A stretch of DNA of 64,000 bases, taken from contig NC_015574.1 in NCBI RefSeq assembly GCF_000214725.1, forward strand, positions 1,438,001 through 1,502,000. Direction: 5' to 3'. The notes beneath the pieces are model-generated. The model saw only the letters and a program-made list of their open reading frames with translations, was not told the DNA's origin and made no database searches. The position numbers and the translations under genes are program-made. Numbering within the stretch: the stretch's first letter is position 1; every line of letters starts with the position of its first letter. The stretch comes from Methanobacterium paludis (lineage in GTDB: Archaea; Methanobacteriota; Methanobacteria; Methanobacteriales; Methanobacteriaceae). Positions 47,601 to 54,206 of the stretch are shown here, piece after piece.

Positions 47601-48564
47601 AACAGGAATATGGGACATAGGAACACTCAACAATGGAACAACAGTAACATTAACCTTAAATGCCAACATAACAGGAACCGGAACCATCAAAAACAACGCC
47701 GCAAAAACACAACAAACAAATAACGATTGGAACTTAGACAACAACTCACAACAAAACATCCTAATTATATCTGGACAATACACCCCAACTTGTGATATTC
47801 ATGTGTTGCAGTATCCTTGGTATTATGACAGCACTGCAAAAGCATATGTTACAAGCTATGAACTGTATAACACTCCAGTATTCATTGTAGATGTTAGGAA
47901 CTCTAAACTATATGATGATGCCACAGGCGTAATAATAGAATACATTGTTGGAACTGGTTTCAAATACATCGATCTCGACACCCACGGTATAGGAGTAGCC
48001 ACATTTGACGGAAACCAAACTATAACATGGATCATTGGCAACATGCCAAAAAATAGTGACGTATTCATGACCGTCATGTGCCAAGCTATTGAAACAGGCA
48101 ACAAAACAACGGATTTAACTAATATAGCTAAACTAAAAAGCGTGAATGAAAAAGATATGACCAGCACATATAACCAAGCTAACGTATCCATAGAAGTGCC
48201 ACAATCCGCAGACATTCAAGTAAACCAAACGCAACAAAACAACACTCAAAACGTAACATATACCATAACCGTAACTAACAATGGACCCGAAAACGCCACA
48301 GGAGTACAAATAACAGACAAACTATCTACCGGATTAACATTCACATCAGCAGACACACACGGAATAGGAACCTACGACCCAACAACAGGAATATGGGACA
48401 TAGGAACACTCAACAATGGAACAACAGTAACATTAACCTTAAATGCCAACATAACAGGAACCGGAACCATCAAAAACAACGCCGCAAAAACACAACAAAC
48501 AAATAACGATTGGAACTTAGACAACAACTCACAACAAAACATCCTAATTACTACAACAACTTAA
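44656..48564 (+). CDS. Adhesin-like surface protein with thioester, Ig-like and DUF11 domains
   Basis: A 1,302-residue secreted protein. Order: signal peptide (to about residue 32), a carboxypeptidase-regulatory-like beta domain (about 55-130), a probable thioester domain with Cys188 in AYCIDLYTD and Gln242 in AAIQCAIWYF, a Big_1-like Ig domain (about 316-395, ITLTPETTRVSNGQSTTLTATVTDKNG), then DUF11 repeats (NNGPNTATGIIITDAVPSGL and similar). The last 520 residues are two nearly identical 261-residue units. No C-terminal transmembrane, sortase or pseudomurein-binding segment is seen, so anchoring is unexplained. The listed GTG lies inside the ribosome site; ATA 44665, 5 bases after AGGTGG, is a likely start. 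Confidence 0.82.
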   Translation: MGKIKILRKKQVMLLLFSFVFIIAICGTSAAAVTGQNTSVCSNDSVSAASNSSADPVINGTVTINEYGTVRPLQNATVTVNSMSNRTLGSATTDQNGYYSISFYSTDNQFKVTASYLGCNPVSKTVTVTLNNTNNISYGTSNLQLTPMNATLVDLGNGAYVYIKSKDSYNFAGIIHVTINGTTYDAYCIDLYTDISTGDRLLVNGALPGTTGNLSTQVDWGKVNYILSHYSGTTDTEAAAIQCAIWYFTSVQYGVYPGNDTSHSGYYQFMTYNKNNYSSATTPYDGYCRGWFGYDKSVYNRAWQIINAAVSMQYPTNITLTPETTRVSNGQSTTLTATVTDKNGNPLSGITVTFKTSKGTLSTTTGTTNSNGQVSTILSGLTNSTATVTAGVSGNYGVLLYDNPKDPKQDLVTVKFLPYILSDTSIVNFDVTANVQLNQTANSPVNVGDNVTYTVTAKNNGPNTATGIIITDAVPSGLTNVTVTPSAGTSYVNGVWTIPTLINGATATLTITGNAGTSMAGTTTTNTATRTAQNEYNSQPTTTSASVYTKMAEVKFSQTSTTPANVGDNVTYVVTVTNEGPDTATNTIITDNVPSGLTNVTVTPSAGTTYVNGVWTIPSLINGASATLTITGNAGAAMAGTITTNIATKTGETEYDPTTIGEQTTADIYTKEADVVLTQTGNYSGSTVTFVVTATNNGPDTATNINITDIIPAGLTNFTVNPSIGTYSNGIWTIPTLANGAIATLTITGNATPETTTTNTANKTSQTEYDPTPDSTTKSIYTPAVDINVLQYPWYYDSTAKAYVTSYELYNTPVFIVDVRNSKLYDDATGVIIEYIVGTGFKYIDLDTHGIGVATFDGNQTITWIIGNMPKNSDVFMTVMCQAIETGNKTTDLTNIAKLKSVNEKDMTSTYNQANVSIEVPQSADIQVNQTQQNNTQNVTYTITVTNNGPENATGVQITDKLSTGLTFTSADTHGIGTYDPTTGIWDIGTLNNGTTVTLTLNANITGTGTIKNNAAKTQQTNNDWNLDNNSQQNILIISGQYTPTCDIHVLQYPWYYDSTAKAYVTSYELYNTPVFIVDVRNSKLYDDATGVIIEYIVGTGFKYIDLDTHGIGVATFDGNQTITWIIGNMPKNSDVFMTVMCQAIETGNKTTDLTNIAKLKSVNEKDMTSTYNQANVSIEVPQSADIQVNQTQQNNTQNVTYTITVTNNGPENATGVQITDKLSTGLTFTSADTHGIGTYDPTTGIWDIGTLNNGTTVTLTLNANITGTGTIKNNAAKTQQTNNDWNLDNNSQQNILITTTT
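47017..47767 (+). repeat. Tandem coding repeat, unit 1
   Basis: First copy of a 783-base period repeat inside the adhesin gene, from the codons for VLQYPWYYDSTAKAY to QNILI. No base difference was seen against unit 2 over about 745 bases by eye. It encodes two DUF11-type domains. Confidence 0.85.
47800..48550 (+). repeat. Tandem coding repeat, unit 2
   Basis: Second copy. The two copies share even synonymous positions, while the earlier DUF11 repeats of the same gene have diverged. This indicates a recent duplication or gene conversion. Confidence 0.85.
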
Positions 48565-48602
48565 AATCAGTTATCGCAACATTTAGAAAAGAAATGATAG
48601 GG

Positions 48603-48639
48603 TTTACCTTAGGGTTAACCTTATGCATTTTTATATAAG
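48603..48639 (+). promoter_or_regulatory. Promoter and operator-like repeat of the lasso precursor
   Basis: TTTTTATATAAG at 48628-48639 is a good TATA box; initiation near 48,662 would leave a leader of about 20 bases before the precursor ATG. Just upstream are GGTTTACC (48601) and the perfect palindrome GGTTAACC (48613), in tandem, and TTAACCTT recurs at 48663. A regulator site is plausible. Confidence 0.55.
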
Positions 48640-48683
48640 TTTTTACAATACCAAAAACAGACTTAACCTTGCAAAGTGATAAA

Positions 48684-48812
48684 ATGAAAGACAAAAAATC
48701 GTTGTATCAAAAACCCGAACTCAAAATTTATGGAAATTTGAAAGAACACACTAAAGGAACTCAATCTGGCGGAGTAGAGAATAACTCATTTAGACCATCC
48801 GGTCCAGAATAA
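48684..48812 (+). CDS. Lasso peptide precursor (A), 42 residues
   Basis: A short gene encoding leader plus core. Leader residues 1-24 carry the full lasso recognition motif YxxPxLxxxGxxxxxT: Tyr8, Pro11, Leu13, Gly17 and Thr23, with Thr at position -2. The predicted core is GTQSGGVENNSFRPSGPE: Gly1 can form a macrolactam with Glu8 (8-residue ring), leaving a 10-residue tail NNSFRPSGPE with Phe12 and Arg13 as possible steric plugs. AGTGAT precedes the ATG and a clear TATA box lies 50 bases upstream. A kinase gene follows 34 bases later, and genes for cyclase, B2 and B1 lie within 5 kb. The motif match and context make this call strong although the product is hypothetical. Confidence 0.9.
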   Translation: MKDKKSLYQKPELKIYGNLKEHTKGTQSGGVENNSFRPSGPE

Positions 48813-48846
48813 CCAGAATAACATTTCTTTCATTTTTTTGGTTAAT

Positions 48847-49776
48847 ATGACTAAATTCTATTTTTATAATGTTCACGGATTGAATGTTAAATCGTCCATC
48901 TATTTCCCAGAATTAACATCTGGAAAACAAGATTTTGATGTAACTATCCATTTTAAGAATGAGAAATCATTTTATCCTATAAAATCTAGTGAAAAGCAGG
49001 GTTTTAGCAAAATTATCGATACTGCTAAGAACATCATTTACTTACTGGACAACAAACCTCTTTTTAAAGTTAAAAATGGGCAGGAAATAATAGTAAATCC
49101 TAAATCAACTATTAACACAGATATAAACCTCAATTTTTTAAGATCATTAATTTTAGGTGCTGGAATGGGGATATTACTCATGCAAAGGGGTAATCTAGTA
49201 CTGCATGCTAGTGCCCTAAATATGGGTGGGGGGGCTGTTGCTTTCCTAGGATGGTGTGGATCTGGTAAATCAACCATAGTAACTGCAATGAATAACAGAG
49301 GTTATCCCTTTGTAACAGATGATGTTTTAACAGTTAAAATTGATAAAATTGATATTCCCCTAGCATTTCCGAGTTTTCCAAGAGTTAAACTATGGGATGA
49401 TACCATTAAACATATGCCAGATGATCCCACCTTATTTCAAAAAATTCACCCCGAAGTTCAAAAATATTTTTACAATTTGGAAAATAGTTTTTATCCAAAT
49501 TCCTTGCCACTTAAAATGATTTATATAATTGAAGATGGTAAAAAAAATGAAATTATCCCCTTAAAAATGCAAGATGCATTGATAAATGTGGCAAAAAATT
49601 CGTATTGCATTAATACATTTGATTTTGACAGTAAGATGAAATCTCAAAACTTTTTTCAATGTGCAAATTTAGTGAAAAATGTTCCTGTAAAACGTTTAAT
49701 AAGATATAAATCACTAGAAAAACTTGAATATTTAACACAAATCATTGAAGAAGATGTTTTTAATGTATTAAAATGA
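48847..49776 (+). CDS. HPr-kinase-like lasso tailoring kinase (K1)
   Basis: About 309 residues. N-terminal beta-rich part (FYFYNVHGLNVKSSIYFPELTSG) then a HprK/P-type kinase domain: LHASALNMGGGAVAFLGWCGSGKSTIV (P-loop), YPFVTDDVLTVKI (acidic catalytic region) and FPSFPRVKLW. Related enzymes in bacterial lasso clusters phosphorylate the precursor at its C-terminal serine. This precursor ends in Glu, so the target is unclear (Ser11 or Ser15 of the core are possible). It follows the precursor with only 34 bases between and is likely co-transcribed. ATG 48847 is preferred to an upstream TTG. Confidence 0.85.
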   Translation: MTKFYFYNVHGLNVKSSIYFPELTSGKQDFDVTIHFKNEKSFYPIKSSEKQGFSKIIDTAKNIIYLLDNKPLFKVKNGQEIIVNPKSTINTDINLNFLRSLILGAGMGILLMQRGNLVLHASALNMGGGAVAFLGWCGSGKSTIVTAMNNRGYPFVTDDVLTVKIDKIDIPLAFPSFPRVKLWDDTIKHMPDDPTLFQKIHPEVQKYFYNLENSFYPNSLPLKMIYIIEDGKKNEIIPLKMQDALINVAKNSYCINTFDFDSKMKSQNFFQCANLVKNVPVKRLIRYKSLEKLEYLTQIIEEDVFNVLK

Positions 49777-49802
49777 ATAAACTTAAATTAAACAAAATTA
49801 AT

Positions 49803-51683
49803 CTAATTTAGTGAAATATCACTCTTTTGCATCCATAAAAAGATTAATGTCACTAACCATATGTCCAATGAGTCATTACTATTATTTCCATGACTAAAGT
49901 TTCTATAGATATCCTGAAGCCTCTCCAAATCAATAAAATCTTTGATTATTTTATTATCAGAATATATAATATTTTCTAAACGTTTTTTTTCAAACAAAAG
50001 ATTTCTATTGTACACAGGATCAACACCTGCTTTATAAGGACGCCATTGATTTTTTGGAGGTAATATCTTTTCCATAGAAACACGTAATATATATCGACTC
50101 CATCCAAACTTAAATTTCATTTCAGTGGGTATTGCATAACAAAATTCTATGAGTCTTTTATCTAAAAAAGGGAATCTGGACTCAATAGAAAAAGCTGAAG
50201 AAGATTTATTTTCTACTTCCATAATATGAAGATCCGTAAAAGAGTTGAGTAGTAGATGGTGAAGTTTTTTAGCTGTATGAATTCCTTGCCTAGGTTCCCA
50301 ATAAATATCTTTCAGATATTTCTTAGCTTTTACTCTCTTTGCAAAGTCTTTATTTAATATTGAAATATTTGGTTTTTGATTATTATATGATGGTCTCAAA
50401 CGCTTTATATAATCTGGAATCAATGGAAAAAAAACTTTAGTAAAAAAAAGATTAATAAAACTTATATTAGCCCGATTTGCATATCCTCTAAGCTCTCTTA
50501 CCAATTTTTTCCATTTGAAGGTAAATGCAAGTTCTTGGAGGTAATTAGTACCGTATGAGATTACATTATCCCCACCGGTACCCCCCAAATTTATACGTAC
50601 ATCATTTTCGTACATTTTTTTGTATACATTCCATTTGGTTGATATAAAAGGAGTAAAAAATGGCTGTTCCTGATACCACAAAATAGTTTCTATTTGTTCC
50701 AAAGGACTAATCAAGTCACCAAAAATTAAAATAGATTCAATTCCACCAGTGTTTATTATACTATTGATGTAATATCTTTCATCAGACTGTGGAAATTCAT
50801 CATAAACTATTGAAAATATTTTTATACTTAAATTGGATTTTTTGTCCTCGTTTAAAATTTTTTTTGCAATTGATACTATTGAAGAAGAATCCATCCCCCC
50901 ACTCAGTTCAAAGCCTATAGGAAATGCACTTCTCAAACGGCACTTAACAGCTTCAGAAAATATCTCACGAAAAGCCATTATATACTCCTCTTCCGAATCT
51001 AATATTATCTCAGATTTCGCATCAATTTCCCAATATTCTTCTACTTTGTGCCCATTATGATCTATTGTTAAAGAATGTGCCGGTGCAAAACTAAAAATGT
51101 CCTTATAAAACGTTGATTTACTGTCTTCAATTACCATTAAATAAAATGCAAGGCCCACATCATTCAATTTATAAGGCACCTCAGGAATGATGAAAAGCGC
51201 CTTCATCTCAGTAGCAAAGAAAAAAGCATCATCCGACAGGTAATAGTAAAATGGTTTTACACCCATGTGGTCCCTGGCACAGAACAATTTTTCATTGTTT
51301 TTGTCCCAGATTGCAAAGGCAAAATCACCTAAAAGTTTATCAGGGCAGTCCTCACCCCATTTCTCATAAGCTTTGAGAATAAACAGACTGTCAGACACTT
51401 CTTTATTGTCATCAGGTTCCAAAAGTTCTGAAAGTTCTGCTCTATTATCAATCCGTGCATCTGCTGTTATGACCAGCCCAGACTCTTCATCTTCAAATGG
51501 TAGTTTTTCATGCAACGATTCAGGGGTTGTGAAGAGCATCTGGTGGCCAAAGGCAACAGGGCCTTCACACCATGTGCTTGATCCATCATGTCCCCTGTGG
51601 GCAAGTCTGTTATTCATTTTCTTTATCAATTCTGGATCAACTGACCTACCATCCCTGTAAAAAATACCTGTTATCGCACTCAT
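49803..51683 (-). CDS. Lasso cyclase (C), asparagine-synthetase-like
   Basis: A 626-residue homologue of AsnB. The N-terminal class II glutamine amidotransferase-like domain starts SAITGIFYRDG: the nucleophile Cys2 of true asparagine synthetases is replaced by Ser, as expected of a lasso cyclase that does not use glutamine. The C-terminal synthetase domain has FELSGGMDSSSIVSIAKK (PP-loop, about residue 262) for ATP activation of the ring Glu. It should join Gly1 to Glu8 of the core. GAGGA precedes the ATG. It is the last gene of the B1-B2-K2-C operon and converges with K1, 26 bases apart. Confidence 0.87.
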   Translation of the reverse strand: MSAITGIFYRDGRSVDPELIKKMNNRLAHRGHDGSSTWCEGPVAFGHQMLFTTPESLHEKLPFEDEESGLVITADARIDNRAELSELLEPDDNKEVSDSLFILKAYEKWGEDCPDKLLGDFAFAIWDKNNEKLFCARDHMGVKPFYYYLSDDAFFFATEMKALFIIPEVPYKLNDVGLAFYLMVIEDSKSTFYKDIFSFAPAHSLTIDHNGHKVEEYWEIDAKSEIILDSEEEYIMAFREIFSEAVKCRLRSAFPIGFELSGGMDSSSIVSIAKKILNEDKKSNLSIKIFSIVYDEFPQSDERYYINSIINTGGIESILIFGDLISPLEQIETILWYQEQPFFTPFISTKWNVYKKMYENDVRINLGGTGGDNVISYGTNYLQELAFTFKWKKLVRELRGYANRANISFINLFFTKVFFPLIPDYIKRLRPSYNNQKPNISILNKDFAKRVKAKKYLKDIYWEPRQGIHTAKKLHHLLLNSFTDLHIMEVENKSSSAFSIESRFPFLDKRLIEFCYAIPTEMKFKFGWSRYILRVSMEKILPPKNQWRPYKAGVDPVYNRNLLFEKKRLENIIYSDNKIIKDFIDLERLQDIYRNFSHGNNSNDSLDIWLVTLIFLWMQKSDISLN

Positions 51684-51800
51684 GATTCATCCTCATTAAA
51701 CAATTAATAAGTTAAAATCTACCATATTACATCTCTTATTATAATTAGAGAATCTTTACCACGTTCATTCCAAATTTCTAATTCTAAGACCCTTTAATTT

Positions 51801-52749
51801 TTATTCAACATCGTCATCATATCCCACATCATCCTCAACTACCCTCACAATTTTATGTATCTCCTCAATTGAATCAGGGATTTCTAAAATAGATACATCA
51901 ACATTTTTTACAAGATTTTCACACTGAAAGAAGTTATTCGGAAGTTCTGATTTTGAAAACATATCAATTCCAAACGTGTTTTTTACAAGTTCCATAAACG
52001 CTTCTTGAGGCTTGAGTGTGGTTACACCTATTGTCTTACCCCTTTGAAGTATGTAAACCTTTTTTAGAGGTAATTTACTGTTTGAGAAAGATTCATGAAG
52101 TTCCACATATGTTTTAGGCATTATTTTCGGGTCCAGATCAGATTTCTTTAAACCCATATAACTTCTTGATTCATTTGAGAGTCTAAGGCTTGGAAAGCCT
52201 GGAGATACAAAGGGAACTTCCTTATCAAATTCCATGGTTATGTAATCATCTGCCACCACAGGGTATCCCTCTTTATAAAATGCCATGGCAGTGGTGGATT
52301 TTCCATAGCCTTTAAAACCTGAAAATGCAACTGCAGAATTATTTATATTAATTGAACTTGCTATGCAGTACAAATAATCCCCTTTGACGTAGAAACGTGG
52401 CAAACACTGTTCCCAAAAGAAAATTTCTTAAAACTAGTTTGTTCAGTCCAGAAACTGGATCCACCATAATAGAATCTTTTGTTATTTTAAATTTCCCTAT
52501 AGTGTCCCAGAACCTGTATATGTTATTTTTTGTAGTTTTAAAACTAAACCCCTCATCTAAAGTGGTTTCTGAGTCTGGATCAACTTTTCCTAATTGGATT
52601 GTTAAATCAGGTATTTCTGATTCACAGGGTCTTAATTCTGGAAGTTTTATTTCAGAGTGAATTTTCAGTCCAAATGCTTCATACTCATTGTTAATTCCAC
52701 ATGTTTCATACCTGTTGTTCAGCCCAAATGATTCATACTTGCTCCTCAT
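51801..52749 (-). pseudogene. Second HPr-kinase-like gene (K2), frameshifted
   Basis: A second lasso kinase split by a one-base insertion near 52362. The first frame gives 133 residues up to FLRQRGLFVLHSKFN and a stop; the -1 frame continues as ASSININNSAVAFSGFKGYGKSTTAMAFYKEGYPVVADDYI, with a good P-loop, to 51801. Joining the frames restores LHASSININNSAVAFSG, matching LHASALNMGGGAVAFLG of K1. No homopolymer lies at the site, so a simple slippage error is not obvious. Its ATG overlaps the B2 stop as ATGA. The N-terminus has a three-fold 9-residue repeat absent from K1. Either a recent pseudogene or an assembly error. Confidence 0.8.
52660..52740 (-). repeat. Three-copy 27-base repeat in K2 N-terminus
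   Basis: Codons 4-30 of K2 encode KYESFGLNN, RYETCGINN and EYEAFGLKI in a row. K1 has only one such unit (FYNVHGLNV) before SxIxxPEL, so two units were probably added by tandem duplication and then diverged. Confidence 0.75.
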
Positions 52750-53156
52750 TGTTCCACATCCAGATCTAAAATAGGGACGTAATCACGTTTCGATTCACCA
52801 ACAACCACTTCATCCTCAATTTCCACCCATGCGTGGGCTTCAAATTCATCCTCTTTAATCACCCCAATTTTCAGTTGAGAAGGATAGTTATGCCTTGAAA
52901 GGAGTATCTGTGCAGCCATGGCCTTTGAAAGGCATGTTGATCTGGGCACATACTCCCCTGCAACATTCACAGCCCACAGCAGATCAACCAAATCACTATT
53001 CCCCTTCTGTCCTGAAATCCTGGCTGAAAACTTCCGAACCGTGGAAAAAGGAAGTAAATATAACATTAAACGGATTAAAACGATTAAACATAGACTTTTC
53101 ATCAGTAAAGTTTTCCTACGAAAGGGGAGCCGCATGAAAGTGTTGATTTTGCCCAT
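52746..53156 (-). CDS. Lasso leader peptidase (B2), transglutaminase-like
   Basis: About 136 residues. The catalytic Cys75 in PRSTCLSKAMAAQILL and His108 in FEAHAWVEIEDEVV match the lasso B2 (transglutaminase-like cysteine peptidase) signature; an Asp follows in the C-terminal stretch DYVPILDLD. It should remove the leader after Lys24 of the precursor. The N-terminal segment (MKSLCLIVLIRLMLYLLPFS) is hydrophobic and may dock to the membrane or to B1. ATG 53156 is preferred over the frame start at 53168. Its stop overlaps the K2 ATG. Confidence 0.87.
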   Translation of the reverse strand: MGKINTFMRLPFRRKTLLMKSLCLIVLIRLMLYLLPFSTVRKFSARISGQKGNSDLVDLLWAVNVAGEYVPRSTCLSKAMAAQILLSRHNYPSQLKIGVIKEDEFEAHAWVEIEDEVVVGESKRDYVPILDLDVEQ

Positions 53157-53224
53157 AACCGTTACCACTGATTACAATCATTAAAACTCATTACAATCAT
53201 AATATTTACGTTTCGTTACAACCA

Positions 53225-53506
53225 TTAACTAACCAGTATCAGCCCGTTATCCGAAAGCTCTTTTATTAAATCACAGACGTCCCTTCTGCACTCTTCTAAT
53301 TCCACATCGTACTCCTCTAAAAGAACTTTCAGGATCTCATCAACAGTTGTTGGTTCCTGCAAAAGGTTCCAGATCCGTGCACCCACAGGATTCAATCCGT
53401 AGTAAATTCCTTCTTTAAGGTCCAGGATGGCTGCTTCTCCAGCCAGATCGCATGAAACCACATCCTCTGCCACAACAACCCTCGAAGATTTTGACATATT
53501 TTCCAT
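53225..53506 (-). CDS. PqqD-like leader-binding protein (B1, RRE)
   Basis: A 93-residue PqqD-family protein: VVAEDVVSCDLAGEAAILDLKEGIYYGLNPVGARIWNLLQEPTTVDEILKVLLEEYDVELEECRRDVCDLIKELSDNGLILV, a three-strand sheet plus helices as in RiPP recognition elements. It should bind the precursor leader (Tyr8, Pro11, Leu13) and present it to B2 and the cyclase. GGAGGT 5 bases before the ATG; it is the first gene of the minus-strand lasso operon. Confidence 0.87.
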   Translation of the reverse strand: MENMSKSSRVVVAEDVVSCDLAGEAAILDLKEGIYYGLNPVGARIWNLLQEPTTVDEILKVLLEEYDVELEECRRDVCDLIKELSDNGLILVS

Positions 53507-54206
53507 TTGAAACCTCCAGATTAAAGCTGATCTTTAAAAGTATAATAAAATAGTATTTCATAGTTTAAAAGATTTTAGTAGGACATCTCATACCAATCCT
53601 CCTGAATTGTGTTTGAAATATTATTTCTGGAGAATTTACTATAATCATATTAACAGATGAAATCTTTTTAATAAAAATAGGTGCATAATATTTTTTTCAG
53701 TGAAAAGTAGGTGCATAGTATCTTTGATGAAAAAGTAAGTGCATAATATTATCTTTGGTGAAACTGTGCACACCACCCAGAAATGGTTGTGATAGACATC
53801 ACAGCCTATAACAAAAACGGATATTAAGTGGTGAATAGCCTTTAAAATCCTTATAAAAGTTAAAAACAATCAACAACCCCCTATTAATATATTTGAATCT
53901 TAAAAAATAAATTTATGAACGATTGAAAACTTCTAAATTTAAATATAAGTCAATAATTAAGTTTTAGGAATTTAAACAGCATAAAACGTGCAAATAACGC
54001 CCAAATATATTCCAATACCTTTTTATGATAAGAGCATGTCATATTTTAAATATAGATTAAACTAGATTTTTTCCGATCAAATAGGGCTCCGTAAGGAAGG
54101 AATGTTATCTCAATAAGCGAATGAATCTATCCCAATACAAAGTGAAAGAATTTATCTCGATACGAATTTGATTATTTCGATATGAATTGATAAAAGAGGT
54201 CTTAGT
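53507..54206. other. 700-base divergent intergenic region
   Basis: Lies between the B1 gene (minus) and the sensor kinase (plus), and should contain the lasso operon promoter. On the minus strand, TTTTATTATACTTTT around 53,530-53,550 is TATA-like. A three-copy direct repeat occupies 53,677-53,766. The rest is AT-rich with no gene seen. Confidence 0.5.
53677..53766. repeat. Three direct repeats of about 29 bases
   Basis: Units share (A)GGTGCATAATAT then T-rich sequence and GTGAAA: GTGCATAATA at 53681, GTGCATAGTA at 53711 and GTGCATAATA at 53739. Spacing of 30 and 28 bases. They lie about 175-260 bases upstream of the B1 start and may be regulator sites. Confidence 0.65.

Noticed and set aside
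45549..48215. Minus-strand reading frames across the adhesin gene
   Set aside because: They mirror the low-complexity Thr/Asn coding strand and have no ribosome sites or family resemblance.
49803..51683. Housekeeping asparagine synthetase
   Set aside because: Cys2 is replaced by Ser, and the gene is in an operon with B1 and B2 next to a lasso precursor.
51801..52749. Programmed frameshift in K2
   Set aside because: No slippery heptamer, homopolymer or strong downstream hairpin is seen at 52362; disruption or sequence error is simpler.
53677..53766. CRISPR array
   Set aside because: Only three imperfect units with 28-30 base period and no unique spacers; no cas genes.
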